Shown here: piece by piece, positions 8,891 through 16,096 of the stretch | Position numbering within the stretch: position 1 is the stretch's first letter | Layout: the number at the start of each line of letters is the position of its first letter | The notes under the pieces: model-generated | Database searches by the model: none | Told to the model about the DNA's origin: nothing | Seen by the model: the letters and a program-made list of their open reading frames with translations, nothing else | Assembly (NCBI GenBank): GCA_044425555.1 | Contig: JAWXVF010000021.1 | Coordinates: 1 to 27,029, forward strand | Direction of reading: 5' to 3' | Length of the DNA: 27,029 bases | DNA from: JAWXVE01 sp044425555 | GTDB taxonomy: Bacteria > Bacillota > Clostridia > Lachnospirales > Lachnospiraceae | Position numbers and translations under genes: made by a program

Positions 8891-9739
8891 TTAAATCGCA
8901 ATAGGAATATTCTTCACCTGTTCTCCTGCTTGATAATTAGTAATTCGTATGTCCTCAGTAGTAAATTCATAAAAATCTCGAATCTCGGGATTCATCCAAA
9001 ATGTTGGGGCGTCATACATAGGTCGTTCAATTAATTCTTTCACAATTGGCAAATGTCTATCATAAATATGTGCATCCGCAATCACATGAACCAATTCACC
9101 TACTTGCATATTACATACTTGAGCAAACATATGTAACAACACACTATATTGTACTACATTCCAATTATTAGCTGCCAAAATATCTTGCGACCTTTGATTC
9201 AACACTGCATTTAATATAAGCTTATCCACGCCCTTACGTTGTGTTACATTAAACGTCATACTATAAGCACATGGATATAAATTCATCTGATGTAAATCTT
9301 CATGCACATAAATATTAGTCATGATTCGTCGACTAAATGGATTATGTTTCAAGTCGTAAATTACTCGATCCACTTGATCCATCATACCTTCCTTATAAGA
9401 ATGCTCAACTCCCAACTGATACCCGTAAGCTTTCCCAATAGATCCTTGCTCATCTGCCCAACTATCCCAAATATGACTATTTAATTCTTTAATGTTATTG
9501 GATTTCTTCTGCCAAATCCACAAGATTTCATCCATAGCACTCTTTACTGCCGTCTTACGAAATGTAAGGAGTGGAAACTCTTTACATAAATCATATCGAT
9601 TTACTACACCAAATTGTTTAATCGTATACGCTTTCGAACCATCTTCCCATACAGGACGTACTTCTTCACCTTCTGTACTCGTTCCATTTTCTATAATATC
9701 TTCACACATATTTTTAAAAATATGATCTGCTACACTCAA
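8891..9739 (-). CDS. thyA: Thymidylate synthase
   Basis: ThyA methylates dUMP to dTMP using methylene-tetrahydrofolate and yields dihydrofolate for the adjacent DHFR. The 282-residue protein is nearer to the Bacillus/phage phi3T type than to the E. coli type. The nucleophile is Cys157 in LYPCAYSMTFNV. The substrate-binding block is NQRSQDILAANNWN, where most family members have RSxDxxLGxPFN, and ADAHIYDRH is the dUMP-ribose binding HxY. FSRRIM supplies the phosphate-binding arginines. The start appears to be TTG: GGTG lies about six bases upstream, the only nearby ATG upstream is cut off by an in-frame TAA, and the N-terminal length matches homologues only from this TTG. It probably heads the operon, with a promoter at 9813-9842. 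Confidence 0.95.
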   Translation of the reverse strand: MSVADHIFKNMCEDIIENGTSTEGEEVRPVWEDGSKAYTIKQFGVVNRYDLCKEFPLLTFRKTAVKSAMDEILWIWQKKSNNIKELNSHIWDSWADEQGSIGKAYGYQLGVEHSYKEGMMDQVDRVIYDLKHNPFSRRIMTNIYVHEDLHQMNLYPCAYSMTFNVTQRKGVDKLILNAVLNQRSQDILAANNWNVVQYSVLLHMFAQVCNMQVGELVHVIADAHIYDRHLPIVKELIERPMYDAPTFWMNPEIRDFYEFTTEDIRITNYQAGEQVKNIPIAI

Positions 9740-9793
9740 TTATTTCACCATTTTCTTTCTTCACACTACCTAATCTCATCTATATTCTTTCGG

Positions 9794-9807
9794 ATTCCTT
9801 TAGGAAT
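9794..9807. promoter_or_regulatory. Short palindrome at the thyA transcription start
   Basis: ATTCCT and AGGAAT separated by two T form a near-perfect palindrome. It lies six bases downstream of the thyA -10 box, where transcription should start, so it could be an operator or a hairpin at the very 5' end of the mRNA. No regulator is recognisable. Confidence 0.35.
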
Positions 9808-9812
9808 ACATT

Positions 9813-9842
9813 ATTATATCACTTTTTCCTATACCAAGTAAA
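9813..9842 (-). promoter_or_regulatory. Promoter of thyA operon
   Basis: On the minus strand there is a perfect -10 box TATAAT (9813-9818) with TTTACT (9837-9842) 18 bases upstream as the likely -35 box. It lies about 75 bases before the thyA start and is the only convincing promoter seen for the thyA-folA-ilvE run. Confidence 0.6.
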
Positions 9843-9925
9843 TCATTTTTTCTATCTTCTTTGTAAGAATTCATTCTTCACACTATCCACTTCCATAAAC
9901 TATGAATTTTCTTTCCAATCTACTA

Positions 9926-9954
9926 TTGAATTTTTTACCTTCAAATGATATGAT
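9926..9954 (+). promoter_or_regulatory. Promoter of the GGDEF gene
   Basis: TTGAAT (9926-9931), a 17-base spacer and TATGAT (9949-9954) form a good sigma-A type promoter 45 bases before the start codon at 9999. The divergent thyA promoter lies about 85 bases away. Confidence 0.65.
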
Positions 9955-9998
9955 ATTACGAATAGTAACTATTCCTACTTATAATTGAAGGAGAATAC

Positions 9999-12278
9999 AT
10001 GGAAAACTTACATAATACGTTCTTAAAAACACTAGATTGTATCCCAAACCCCATTTTACTTTTTGAAAAAAAAGGTACTTTACATTTTTGTAATCAATCT
10101 ATGTTACACTTTTGGAATTGTGATTCCATTTTACAACTACAAGAAAATCTATCTTATTACTTTAAAAAACTTCAAATTAAAAATAAAAATATATTCGAAA
10201 ATATTACCTTTGCAATTAAAGAAACTTTAACCTCTGGTTCTTATGATGCAACTTTTGACTTATGCAATCATAAAGAAGAATGTTATACTATGCTTGTAAA
10301 TGCTACAACCTACAAAACACCTTCTTCTAAGTTAATGGTATTATTTACTTTAACAAATATTAGTAATGTAATCAAAAAAACGCGAACTGAAAGAGATTTT
10401 TCTTTCAATAACATTCCCATTTCTTTTGAGACTATATGCGAAGTAAATCCATTAGCACTTAATCTATGGACTCCACAAGTAGAAAATATTCTTTGTAACC
10501 AACGTGCTGCTACCTTATTCAACCTAGACTCTAAGCAACAGTACTTAGACGATTTTTTTAAATTAAGTCCTGAATACCAACCAAATGGTATACTAAGTTC
10601 TGAATTAGCACTTCGTCATATTAATTACGCTTTTAAAGTAGGACACATTACATTTTATTGGTTGCATTGCACACTAGACGGAACGGAAATACCTTGCGAA
10701 ATCACACTATCTCGGGTAACCTCTTCCGAAGATATTGATTATGTGCTAGGTTTTACTCGTGACCTACGAAATGAATTTGACGAATCAGATGATGAATCAG
10801 ATTATTATTTCCACAACAAATATTCTGATCGCAAATTATTTAACACCATTGTCGAATTATCTAGCGAATGGTTCTTTGTACTAGACTTACGTACTGATGT
10901 AATTCAATATTATGGCAATTTAATCTATAATCATTTTGGTACGTATCGTATTTCAAAACCCGTTACAAATGCCATGGAAGATGGATTTATTCACCATGAT
11001 GACTCATCATTGTACAAGCAATTAATAGATAATTTTAAATCTGGACGAAATTCTGATATTGAACTTCGTGTCTTACAAAAAAACGGAACATATCGTTATT
11101 ATAAGTTAATCTATCGCATTATTTGCAGTACAGATAGCTCTCCTGTTTTTGCTGTAGGAAAGGGGTTAGATATCCATGACCAAAAGCAATTAGAAGCTCG
11201 CTCTCAATTAGATCTTCTTTCGCAATGTTATAATAAAGTCAGTGGCGAATACCTTATGAAGGAAAAGTTAGATTCTTATGACAAGATAACTCATTGTGCT
11301 TTATTGATGATTGACATTGATGATTTCAAGGTCATTAATGATAATCTAGGGCACTTAGTAGGGGATGGAGTTATAAAAGATATTGCCGACCAACTTCGCT
11401 CTATTTTTCGTAAAAATGACATTGTTTCTAGAGCTGGTGGAGATGAATTCATGGTATTTATGGATGACATTGCCGACATAGCTATTATCGAAAAGAAAGC
11501 AGACGCCATTGCCGCGCAATGTCGTCTAACTTACAAAGGGAATTATAAAAATTATAATGTTTCTACTAGCATTGGTATCTCTTGTTCCATAGATGTTGGA
11601 ACCTCTTATGAAGAATTGTATAAAGCTGCTGACAAAGCTCTCTATCAATCAAAAGCAAAAGGTAAGAATTGTCACTCTACTTATGTAGCGACTCTTATGG
11701 ATACAACTAATCATATGATAAATATAGATAGTATCAATCGTGCAGTAAGTACCTATTTAGACCATGATTTAATTAGCTCAATGTTTGAATTGCTCTACCA
11801 AGATTATGATTCTGCACAAGTAATGGATCAAGTACTTGGTTATATAGGCGAAAAGTATCAGGCAGATCGTTGCTATATTATAGAAACCTTTGATGAGGGT
11901 ATCACTTACACAAACACTTATGAATGGTGTTCTTATGGCACCCCTTCTGGTATGGTAGATTTACAGAATACGCCTGCTGTTTTTTTCGCAGAACTTTTCT
12001 CTCGTGCTCGTTCTCGCTTAGTGTATTCTAATAGATTAGACGAGGCTTTGTTTGATAAACAAGATGTATTTTATATTATGTCTAAGCAAGGAATTCAATC
12101 ATTTGCTCACGCTCATGTGAAAAAAGATGATTATGTATCTTTCTTCATCGGACTAGATGATTGTTCTAGTAATAGAGTTTGGACGCAACGTGAATTAAGC
12201 ACCTTACGTTATATTGGTAAGATTACTTCCCTATTTCTACGTGGTAATACCACACGAGAAAATTTACCCGATCACTAA
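9999..12278 (+). CDS. Diguanylate cyclase with PAS sensor and GAF domains
   Basis: The protein should make cyclic di-GMP from two GTP. It has 759 residues and no membrane segment, so it is a soluble sensor enzyme. PAS-like domains appear at about 10-115 (starting CIPNPILLFEKKG), 150-255 and 275-395 (ELSSEWFFVLDL, a PAS_3-type fold with FAVGKGLDIHDQKQ at its end). The GGDEF domain spans about 400-560, with DIDDFKVIND and the intact signature GGDEF at 480-484. RKND at 471-474, five residues before GGDEF, fits the RxxD product-inhibition site. The last 170 residues look like a GAF domain. No EAL or HD-GYP domain is present. AAGGAG lies five bases before ATG. It is monocistronic, with its own promoter. 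Confidence 0.9.
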   Translation: MENLHNTFLKTLDCIPNPILLFEKKGTLHFCNQSMLHFWNCDSILQLQENLSYYFKKLQIKNKNIFENITFAIKETLTSGSYDATFDLCNHKEECYTMLVNATTYKTPSSKLMVLFTLTNISNVIKKTRTERDFSFNNIPISFETICEVNPLALNLWTPQVENILCNQRAATLFNLDSKQQYLDDFFKLSPEYQPNGILSSELALRHINYAFKVGHITFYWLHCTLDGTEIPCEITLSRVTSSEDIDYVLGFTRDLRNEFDESDDESDYYFHNKYSDRKLFNTIVELSSEWFFVLDLRTDVIQYYGNLIYNHFGTYRISKPVTNAMEDGFIHHDDSSLYKQLIDNFKSGRNSDIELRVLQKNGTYRYYKLIYRIICSTDSSPVFAVGKGLDIHDQKQLEARSQLDLLSQCYNKVSGEYLMKEKLDSYDKITHCALLMIDIDDFKVINDNLGHLVGDGVIKDIADQLRSIFRKNDIVSRAGGDEFMVFMDDIADIAIIEKKADAIAAQCRLTYKGNYKNYNVSTSIGISCSIDVGTSYEELYKAADKALYQSKAKGKNCHSTYVATLMDTTNHMINIDSINRAVSTYLDHDLISSMFELLYQDYDSAQVMDQVLGYIGEKYQADRCYIIETFDEGITYTNTYEWCSYGTPSGMVDLQNTPAVFFAELFSRARSRLVYSNRLDEALFDKQDVFYIMSKQGIQSFAHAHVKKDDYVSFFIGLDDCSSNRVWTQRELSTLRYIGKITSLFLRGNTTRENLPDH

Positions 12279-12322
12279 ATCGGTCTAATTAAAAAGATAA
12301 TTAAGAAATGTATGAAATCAAC

Positions 12323-12351
12323 TTGCATTTTTTATCAATATCTGATAGAAT
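12323..12351 (+). promoter_or_regulatory. Promoter of rpmB
   Basis: TTGCAT (12323-12328), a 17-base spacer and TAGAAT (12346-12351) lie 50 bases before the rpmB start. The spacing and the expected high expression of a ribosomal protein gene support it. Confidence 0.65.
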
Positions 12352-12401
12352 AATCAATGTTACGGGTCAATATGACTTAGTCTAATTTAGGAGGTGTTAC
12401 A

Positions 12402-12587
12402 ATGGCAAAGTGTGATATTTGTGGAAAAGGCGTTCATTTTGGAAATGCTGTCAGCCATTCTCATAGAAGATCAAACCGTATTTTTAAATCCAATGTGAAA
12501 AGCGTTAAATGTAAAGTAAATGGAGCAGCTAAGAAATTACACGTTTGTACTTCTTGTTTAAAATCTAACAAAGTAGAACGTGCTTAA
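12402..12587 (+). CDS. rpmB: Large-subunit ribosomal protein L28 (bL28)
   Basis: This 61-residue basic protein of the 50S subunit has the L28 hallmarks: MAKCDICGKG at the start, VSHSHRRSNRIF with the basic rRNA-binding stretch, and HVCTSCLKS near the end. The two Cys pairs (CDIC and CTSC) make it the zinc-binding form rather than the Cys-free form many bacteria use under zinc shortage. A strong GGAGG precedes the ATG. It stands alone, with its own promoter and the inverted repeat at 12613-12667 just downstream. Confidence 0.97.
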   Translation: MAKCDICGKGVHFGNAVSHSHRRSNRIFKSNVKSVKCKVNGAAKKLHVCTSCLKSNKVERA

Positions 12588-12612
12588 TGAAACAGAGACA
12601 GTCGTTTTATTC

Positions 12613-12667
12613 AAAAGGTAGGATAAGTGAAATCCTTGTAATTATCATTTCACTTATCCTACCTTTT
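12613..12667. terminator. 21-bp perfect inverted repeat, bidirectional terminator
   Basis: Bases 12613-12633 (AAAAGGTAGGATAAGTGAAAT in full, so described by position) are the exact reverse complement of 12647-12667, with a 13-base loop. The stem is closed by A-T pairs, so a run of four U follows the GC-containing stem in each direction. It lies between rpmB and the end of the leftward ruvA-gerW operon and would serve both. The stem is unusually long and perfect for a simple terminator. Confidence 0.75.
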
Positions 12668-12683
12668 AACGTATCATACTATA

Positions 12684-12803
12684 TTAATTGCAACTATATA
12701 AATTATACCCTAACAACAATAAGATGCCAATTATAAAAATCCCTATAAAACGATTGGACAATACAAGCATAATTAACATTCCTACTCCTGTAAAAAATAA
12801 CAT
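12684..12803 (-). CDS. Small hydrophobic membrane protein (about 39 residues)
   Basis: From the ATG at 12801-12803 the frame codes for MLFFTGVGMLIML, a short polar turn SNRF, then IGIFIIGILLLLGY and the tail NLYSCN, so probably two short membrane helices. The frame stays open 12 codons upstream (to 12839, including a basic TRR) without a common start codon; an ATT after GGAG would be an unusual start. It lies between gerW and the terminator, on the same strand as the operon. Small hydrophobic proteins of this shape are common next to envelope genes in clostridia. No clear Shine-Dalgarno precedes the ATG, so this is plausible rather than certain. The 100 bases between it and gerW hold nothing else I can recognise. 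Confidence 0.45.
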   Translation of the reverse strand: MLFFTGVGMLIMLVLSNRFIGIFIIGILLLLGYNLYSCN

Positions 12804-12910
12804 AAAACCAATAATTCTTCTCGTAATAACACTCCAAACCTATGCTTACAAAAATAGCATGTTCCTTACTTTACCATATGCAAGGAAACACGCTTTCATT
12901 CTACTTTTCT

Positions 12911-13300
12911 CTATTTCTCGTCCGGGAATGCCACATCTACTACTTCCTCGTCTTTTAACTCGTCTTCTTTCTTATTAGTAAAGCGATCTAACAAATCAGG
13001 TACCATATCAATTACTTTCGTTATGGTATCTTGGTTCTTTACATTTACTAACCTTGTTTGTCCATTTTTAATAACCAAGACGGCTGATGGTGATATTTTT
13101 CCTGACATACCACCTCCTCCTGTATTCTTTTTGTCCTGATTCGAAGAACCAACTCCCATACCAAAGCTAATATCTACTAAGGGTAAGATAATAGTATCAT
13201 CAATTTTTGTAGCTTCTCCTACTACTGTCTTTGCAGACAAAAAACTTTCCATTCCACCCATTAGGGAATCTACCATATGATTTTTATTATTTTCTGCCAT
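12911..13300 (-). CDS. gerW: GerW/YtfJ family spore protein
   Basis: The 129-residue protein matches the GerW (YtfJ) family: a helical start with MVDSLMGGMESF, the core TVVGEATKIDDTIILPLVDI, a glycine-rich loop (FGMGVGSS and GGGGMSGK) and the closing PSAVLVIKNG, then an acidic tail after DLLDRF. In Bacillus subtilis this protein is made in the forespore and affects spore germination; relatives also occur in non-sporulating bacteria. The start has AAGGAG seven bases upstream and overlaps the end of the DUF2953 gene by 14 bases. YtfI (DUF2953) and YtfJ adjacency is also known from Bacillus, which supports both assignments. Confidence 0.9.
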   Translation of the reverse strand: MAENNKNHMVDSLMGGMESFLSAKTVVGEATKIDDTIILPLVDISFGMGVGSSNQDKKNTGGGGMSGKISPSAVLVIKNGQTRLVNVKNQDTITKVIDMVPDLLDRFTNKKEDELKDEEVVDVAFPDEK

Positions 13301-14267
13301 TCTTAATCTCCTTCTTATTTAACAATCCTATCACTTCTCTTAATTCTTTACTTCTATACAGCACCACGAGTATTCTTAGAAACGAAATCATTCGTATATG
13401 CCCTTTTATCTTACCATTTACTCGTAAGACCTCTTCCTCAAAATAAGGTATGATTCTTATCTCTTTACCAAGAAAGGGAAGTATCATATTCCCATAAGCT
13501 AACACTTCTCCCGTAGTGGCAGGATCCTCTGCACCAAATTCAACACTACACAATATTTTTTTAGGCTTTACTTTATGATACAAATAGCATAACTGCTGTC
13601 CAAACAAATGTAGTACAATCTTCGTTTCTTCCTGATTCCAAATTTCTTTATAATACGTAATATTCTCAGTGAACCTCATTAAAATTGCTTTTAGATTACG
13701 AATGGTATCCACTATAGTTTTCCATATTTCTTTACACTTTATTATACCACGTTGTATTTTTCCTTGACAAGAGGCAATTATCCTGCTTAGCAGATTTTTA
13801 TTAGATTTCTCTTCCTTCTTGGACTCTCCTTTAGTCTCATTACGTCTATTTTCATTGTGAAACGAAAGCTCTCTTTGTACTCTACTATAGGATGTATTCT
13901 TATGTAACGTTTCTGTGGTATTCGAACACTCTATCACTTCTTCTTTTTTTTCTTTTTTAGGATTTCTTTTTGCATTCTTTGATTTCTTTGGTTTCTTTGG
14001 TTTCTTCACCCTATCAGAGCGATAAAGTGGTATTCCTAGTAATCGTACTATGGTAATTCCTAGCTCATCATACACAAAGGTGCATCGTAACATGGAACAG
14101 AACCATTTACCCGTTATCTTTATGTATGCTAGTGTATCATACTTAAATTGCACTTCATAGTGAACAGGCAGAAACAAAACAGCACACAGTAACAATAGAA
14201 TAATGCATAGGATTCCTCCTATTATCATTCCTGCAATTTTCAGATAAATCATTCCTGTTGCAAGCAT
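13287..14267 (-). CDS. DUF2953 (YtfI-like) membrane protein
   Basis: One N-terminal membrane helix (about 11-34, IAGMIIGGILCIILLLLCAV) is followed by VHYEVQFKYDTLAYIKITGKW, typical of the DUF2953 start. A long Lys-rich linker of repeated KKPKKPKK-type units (about 76-100) and more charged, disordered sequence to about 160 follow. The C-terminal part (about 190-310) holds the conserved EFGAEDPATTGEVLAYG block and ends with a short, basic hydrophobic segment. The family sits beside GerW in many spore formers (ytfI-ytfJ); its role is not firmly known. AAGGAG precedes the ATG by five bases. The linker length probably varies between relatives. Confidence 0.85.
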   Translation of the reverse strand: MLATGMIYLKIAGMIIGGILCIILLLLCAVLFLPVHYEVQFKYDTLAYIKITGKWFCSMLRCTFVYDELGITIVRLLGIPLYRSDRVKKPKKPKKSKNAKRNPKKEKKEEVIECSNTTETLHKNTSYSRVQRELSFHNENRRNETKGESKKEEKSNKNLLSRIIASCQGKIQRGIIKCKEIWKTIVDTIRNLKAILMRFTENITYYKEIWNQEETKIVLHLFGQQLCYLYHKVKPKKILCSVEFGAEDPATTGEVLAYGNMILPFLGKEIRIIPYFEEEVLRVNGKIKGHIRMISFLRILVVLYRSKELREVIGLLNKKEIKNGRK

Positions 14268-14269
14268 AC

Positions 14270-14584
14270 TTACTCCTTATTATCTAATAGATATTTCTTT
14301 ATATTAGCAGTACCTGTTCGTTCATAGACTTCTTGCACCATTGCTTGAACTACTCGAAACGCTCCCTCTTTTGTGTCAGCAATGCCAACTACATAGGGAG
14401 GATTCTTCTTATAATACTCTTGGCGTAAGTATGAAACGTGCATCATCTCCAATTGATCTGTTTGATATCCTAAAGCAATTATATACAGATTTAATTGAAA
14501 TTTGTTATGAGTTAGCTTCCACTGAATCCATTTTCGTTTCTTACGTAAATGAGTTTCACAGTACAAATCTTTCAAAAATTTCAT
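14270..14584 (-). CDS. Conserved small protein of unknown function
   Basis: The 104-residue protein has a basic start (KFLKDLYCETHLRKKRKWIQ), a Lys/Tyr-rich middle and a C-terminal segment with PYVVGIADTKEGAFRVVQ and VYERTGTANIKKYL. I recall similar small proteins at this place in Lachnospiraceae but know no function. No membrane segment or metal motif is seen. It is tightly packed: 30 bases after the PBP gene and 2 bases before the DUF2953 start. A GGGAGAG Shine-Dalgarno precedes the ATG. The VGIA...EA...EVY...TG arrangement suggests a small alpha/beta domain, an inference from pattern only. Confidence 0.7.
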   Translation of the reverse strand: MKFLKDLYCETHLRKKRKWIQWKLTHNKFQLNLYIIALGYQTDQLEMMHVSYLRQEYYKKNPPYVVGIADTKEGAFRVVQAMVQEVYERTGTANIKKYLLDNKE

Positions 14585-14614
14585 ACGTTTCTCTCCCTTT
14601 ACTATTCCTCATCA

Positions 14615-16096
14615 CTAGTCAAAATATTCATCAAATATCCGCTTTGCCATAGGCACAGCATAGTCACCACCAGAACCTGCCCCCTCTACTAAAATAGCAA
14701 TGGCAATCTCTGGCTCTTCCACTGGAGCAAATCCAATAAACCAAGCATGACTATCTAGAGGATTCGTGTTATATTCTGCGGATCCTGTTTTTCCTGCCAC
14801 CGTATAAGACAATCCTTTCAATCTAGTTCCTGTTCCTATTTCCACAACTTCTTCCATTAATTCCTTCAAAGTAGTACTTTCTTCTACAGTCATAACTTGT
14901 CCTAATACTTTCCCTTGATACTCCTTTACCAAGCGCCCCTCGGCATCTATGATTTGATCTACAAAGTATGGTTGCAACATAACTCCTCCATTAGCAATGG
15001 AACTAGTAATCATAGCCATATGAATTGGTGTCACCACAGACGTGCCTTGTCCAATTGACATTTGCAATACTTCTTCACTTGTTGACATATCGTTAATCGT
15101 TACTTTACTACTATTAGAACTTAATTGCAAAGGCAACTCTTGATTAAAATATAATTTCTCCAACGCAGTATTTACTATATTCTTATCTAGCTCCAATCCA
15201 ATCTTAGCAAAAGAAGTATTACATGACTTTGCAAAAGCATAGGCAAACGTACAACTTCCATGACTCGTTCCATGATAACAAGTAATTCGTTCCCCATCAA
15301 TGGTAAGAGAACCATTACATTGATAATGAAAATTAGCTACGTTATTATTATTTTCTCGTAAATAGGCTAAAGACGTTATGACTTTAAAAGTAGAACCAGG
15401 TGGATATAGTCCTTGTGTCGTTCTATTTAATAAAACACTACTATTTTGATCTGCTAATAAATCTTCCCAAATCACTTGAATCTCATTAGGATCAAAATCC
15501 GGCTTAGAAACCATCGCAAGTACTTTTCCCGTTTGTACCTCTAGTACCACTACAGCCCCTTGATAAATTCCTAAGGCATTACTTGCAACTTGTTGCAAAC
15601 CCATATCTAAAGTAGTCACCACATCATTGCCTGGGTTCTTCTGACCATTGAATTCGTTCTCCATTTTACTTGTTAAGGAAATATCCGATTGTAACAACTG
15701 GTAATTGGCTAACCATTCAATTCCTTGCTTCCCATTCGTAGAAAATCCTACTACATGTGCAAACAAATTATCAAATGGATATGATCTTTCTTCTTCTCCA
15801 TAAGAATTCATAACCGTTTCTGAAAGCACTGTATGGTCTGATGCTAAAATTCGTCCTCGCATTGTTTGTGCTGCTAATATTTCCTGTCTCGGATTAAAGG
15901 CATTATTAATAGCCTCTTCGCTGTCCACATTAATAAAGTGTGCATACTCAAAGATCATCCATATAAAAGGAATACAAACCAATACCCCTACTATACTTAC
16001 TTCTAACTTGCCAAGTCTATTGGGGCGTTCTTCGCTTAATAATTTTTTCTTTTGGGATCGTTGTTCTTTTTTGTTTTCTAGTTGCCCTTCTTGCAT
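14615..16096 (-). CDS. Penicillin-binding transpeptidase (PBP2/PbpA type)
   Basis: This enzyme cross-links peptidoglycan on the outer face of the membrane. From the ATG at 16096 it has 493 residues: a basic cytoplasmic tail, one membrane anchor (about 30-50), the dimerisation region with FNPRQ and MRGRILASD, and the transpeptidase domain. All three active-site motifs are intact: SxxK as STFK (235-238), SxN as SCN (291-293) and KTG (436-438). It overlaps the end of the SEDS gene by 80 bases. Such adjacency usually marks a glycosyltransferase-transpeptidase pair. The frame is open to a GTG at 16114 with AAGGAG 13 bases before it, so the exact start is uncertain. It could be division-, elongation- or spore-specific; the sequence does not decide. 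Confidence 0.92.
   Translation of the reverse strand: MQEGQLENKKEQRSQKKKLLSEERPNRLGKLEVSIVGVLVCIPFIWMIFEYAHFINVDSEEAINNAFNPRQEILAAQTMRGRILASDHTVLSETVMNSYGEEERSYPFDNLFAHVVGFSTNGKQGIEWLANYQLLQSDISLTSKMENEFNGQKNPGNDVVTTLDMGLQQVASNALGIYQGAVVVLEVQTGKVLAMVSKPDFDPNEIQVIWEDLLADQNSSVLLNRTTQGLYPPGSTFKVITSLAYLRENNNNVANFHYQCNGSLTIDGERITCYHGTSHGSCTFAYAFAKSCNTSFAKIGLELDKNIVNTALEKLYFNQELPLQLSSNSSKVTINDMSTSEEVLQMSIGQGTSVVTPIHMAMITSSIANGGVMLQPYFVDQIIDAEGRLVKEYQGKVLGQVMTVEESTTLKELMEEVVEIGTGTRLKGLSYTVAGKTGSAEYNTNPLDSHAWFIGFAPVEEPEIAIAILVEGAGSGGDYAVPMAKRIFDEYFD

Noticed and set aside
9302..9841. Plus-strand open frames opposite thyA
   Set aside because: They lie antisense to a clearly identified thymidylate synthase, lack ribosome sites and code for unusual low-complexity sequence.
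12268..12283. CCGAT/ATCGG hairpin at the end of the GGDEF gene as terminator
   Set aside because: The stem has only five pairs and overlaps the stop codon, and no U run follows.
12688..12978. 96-codon plus-strand frame after rpmB
   Set aside because: It has no ribosome site or promoter, runs into the antisense of gerW, and is the shadow of the hydrophobic minus-strand frame at 12684-12803.
13231..13446. Plus-strand frame opposite gerW and DUF2953
   Set aside because: It is antisense to two recognised genes and shows no start signals.
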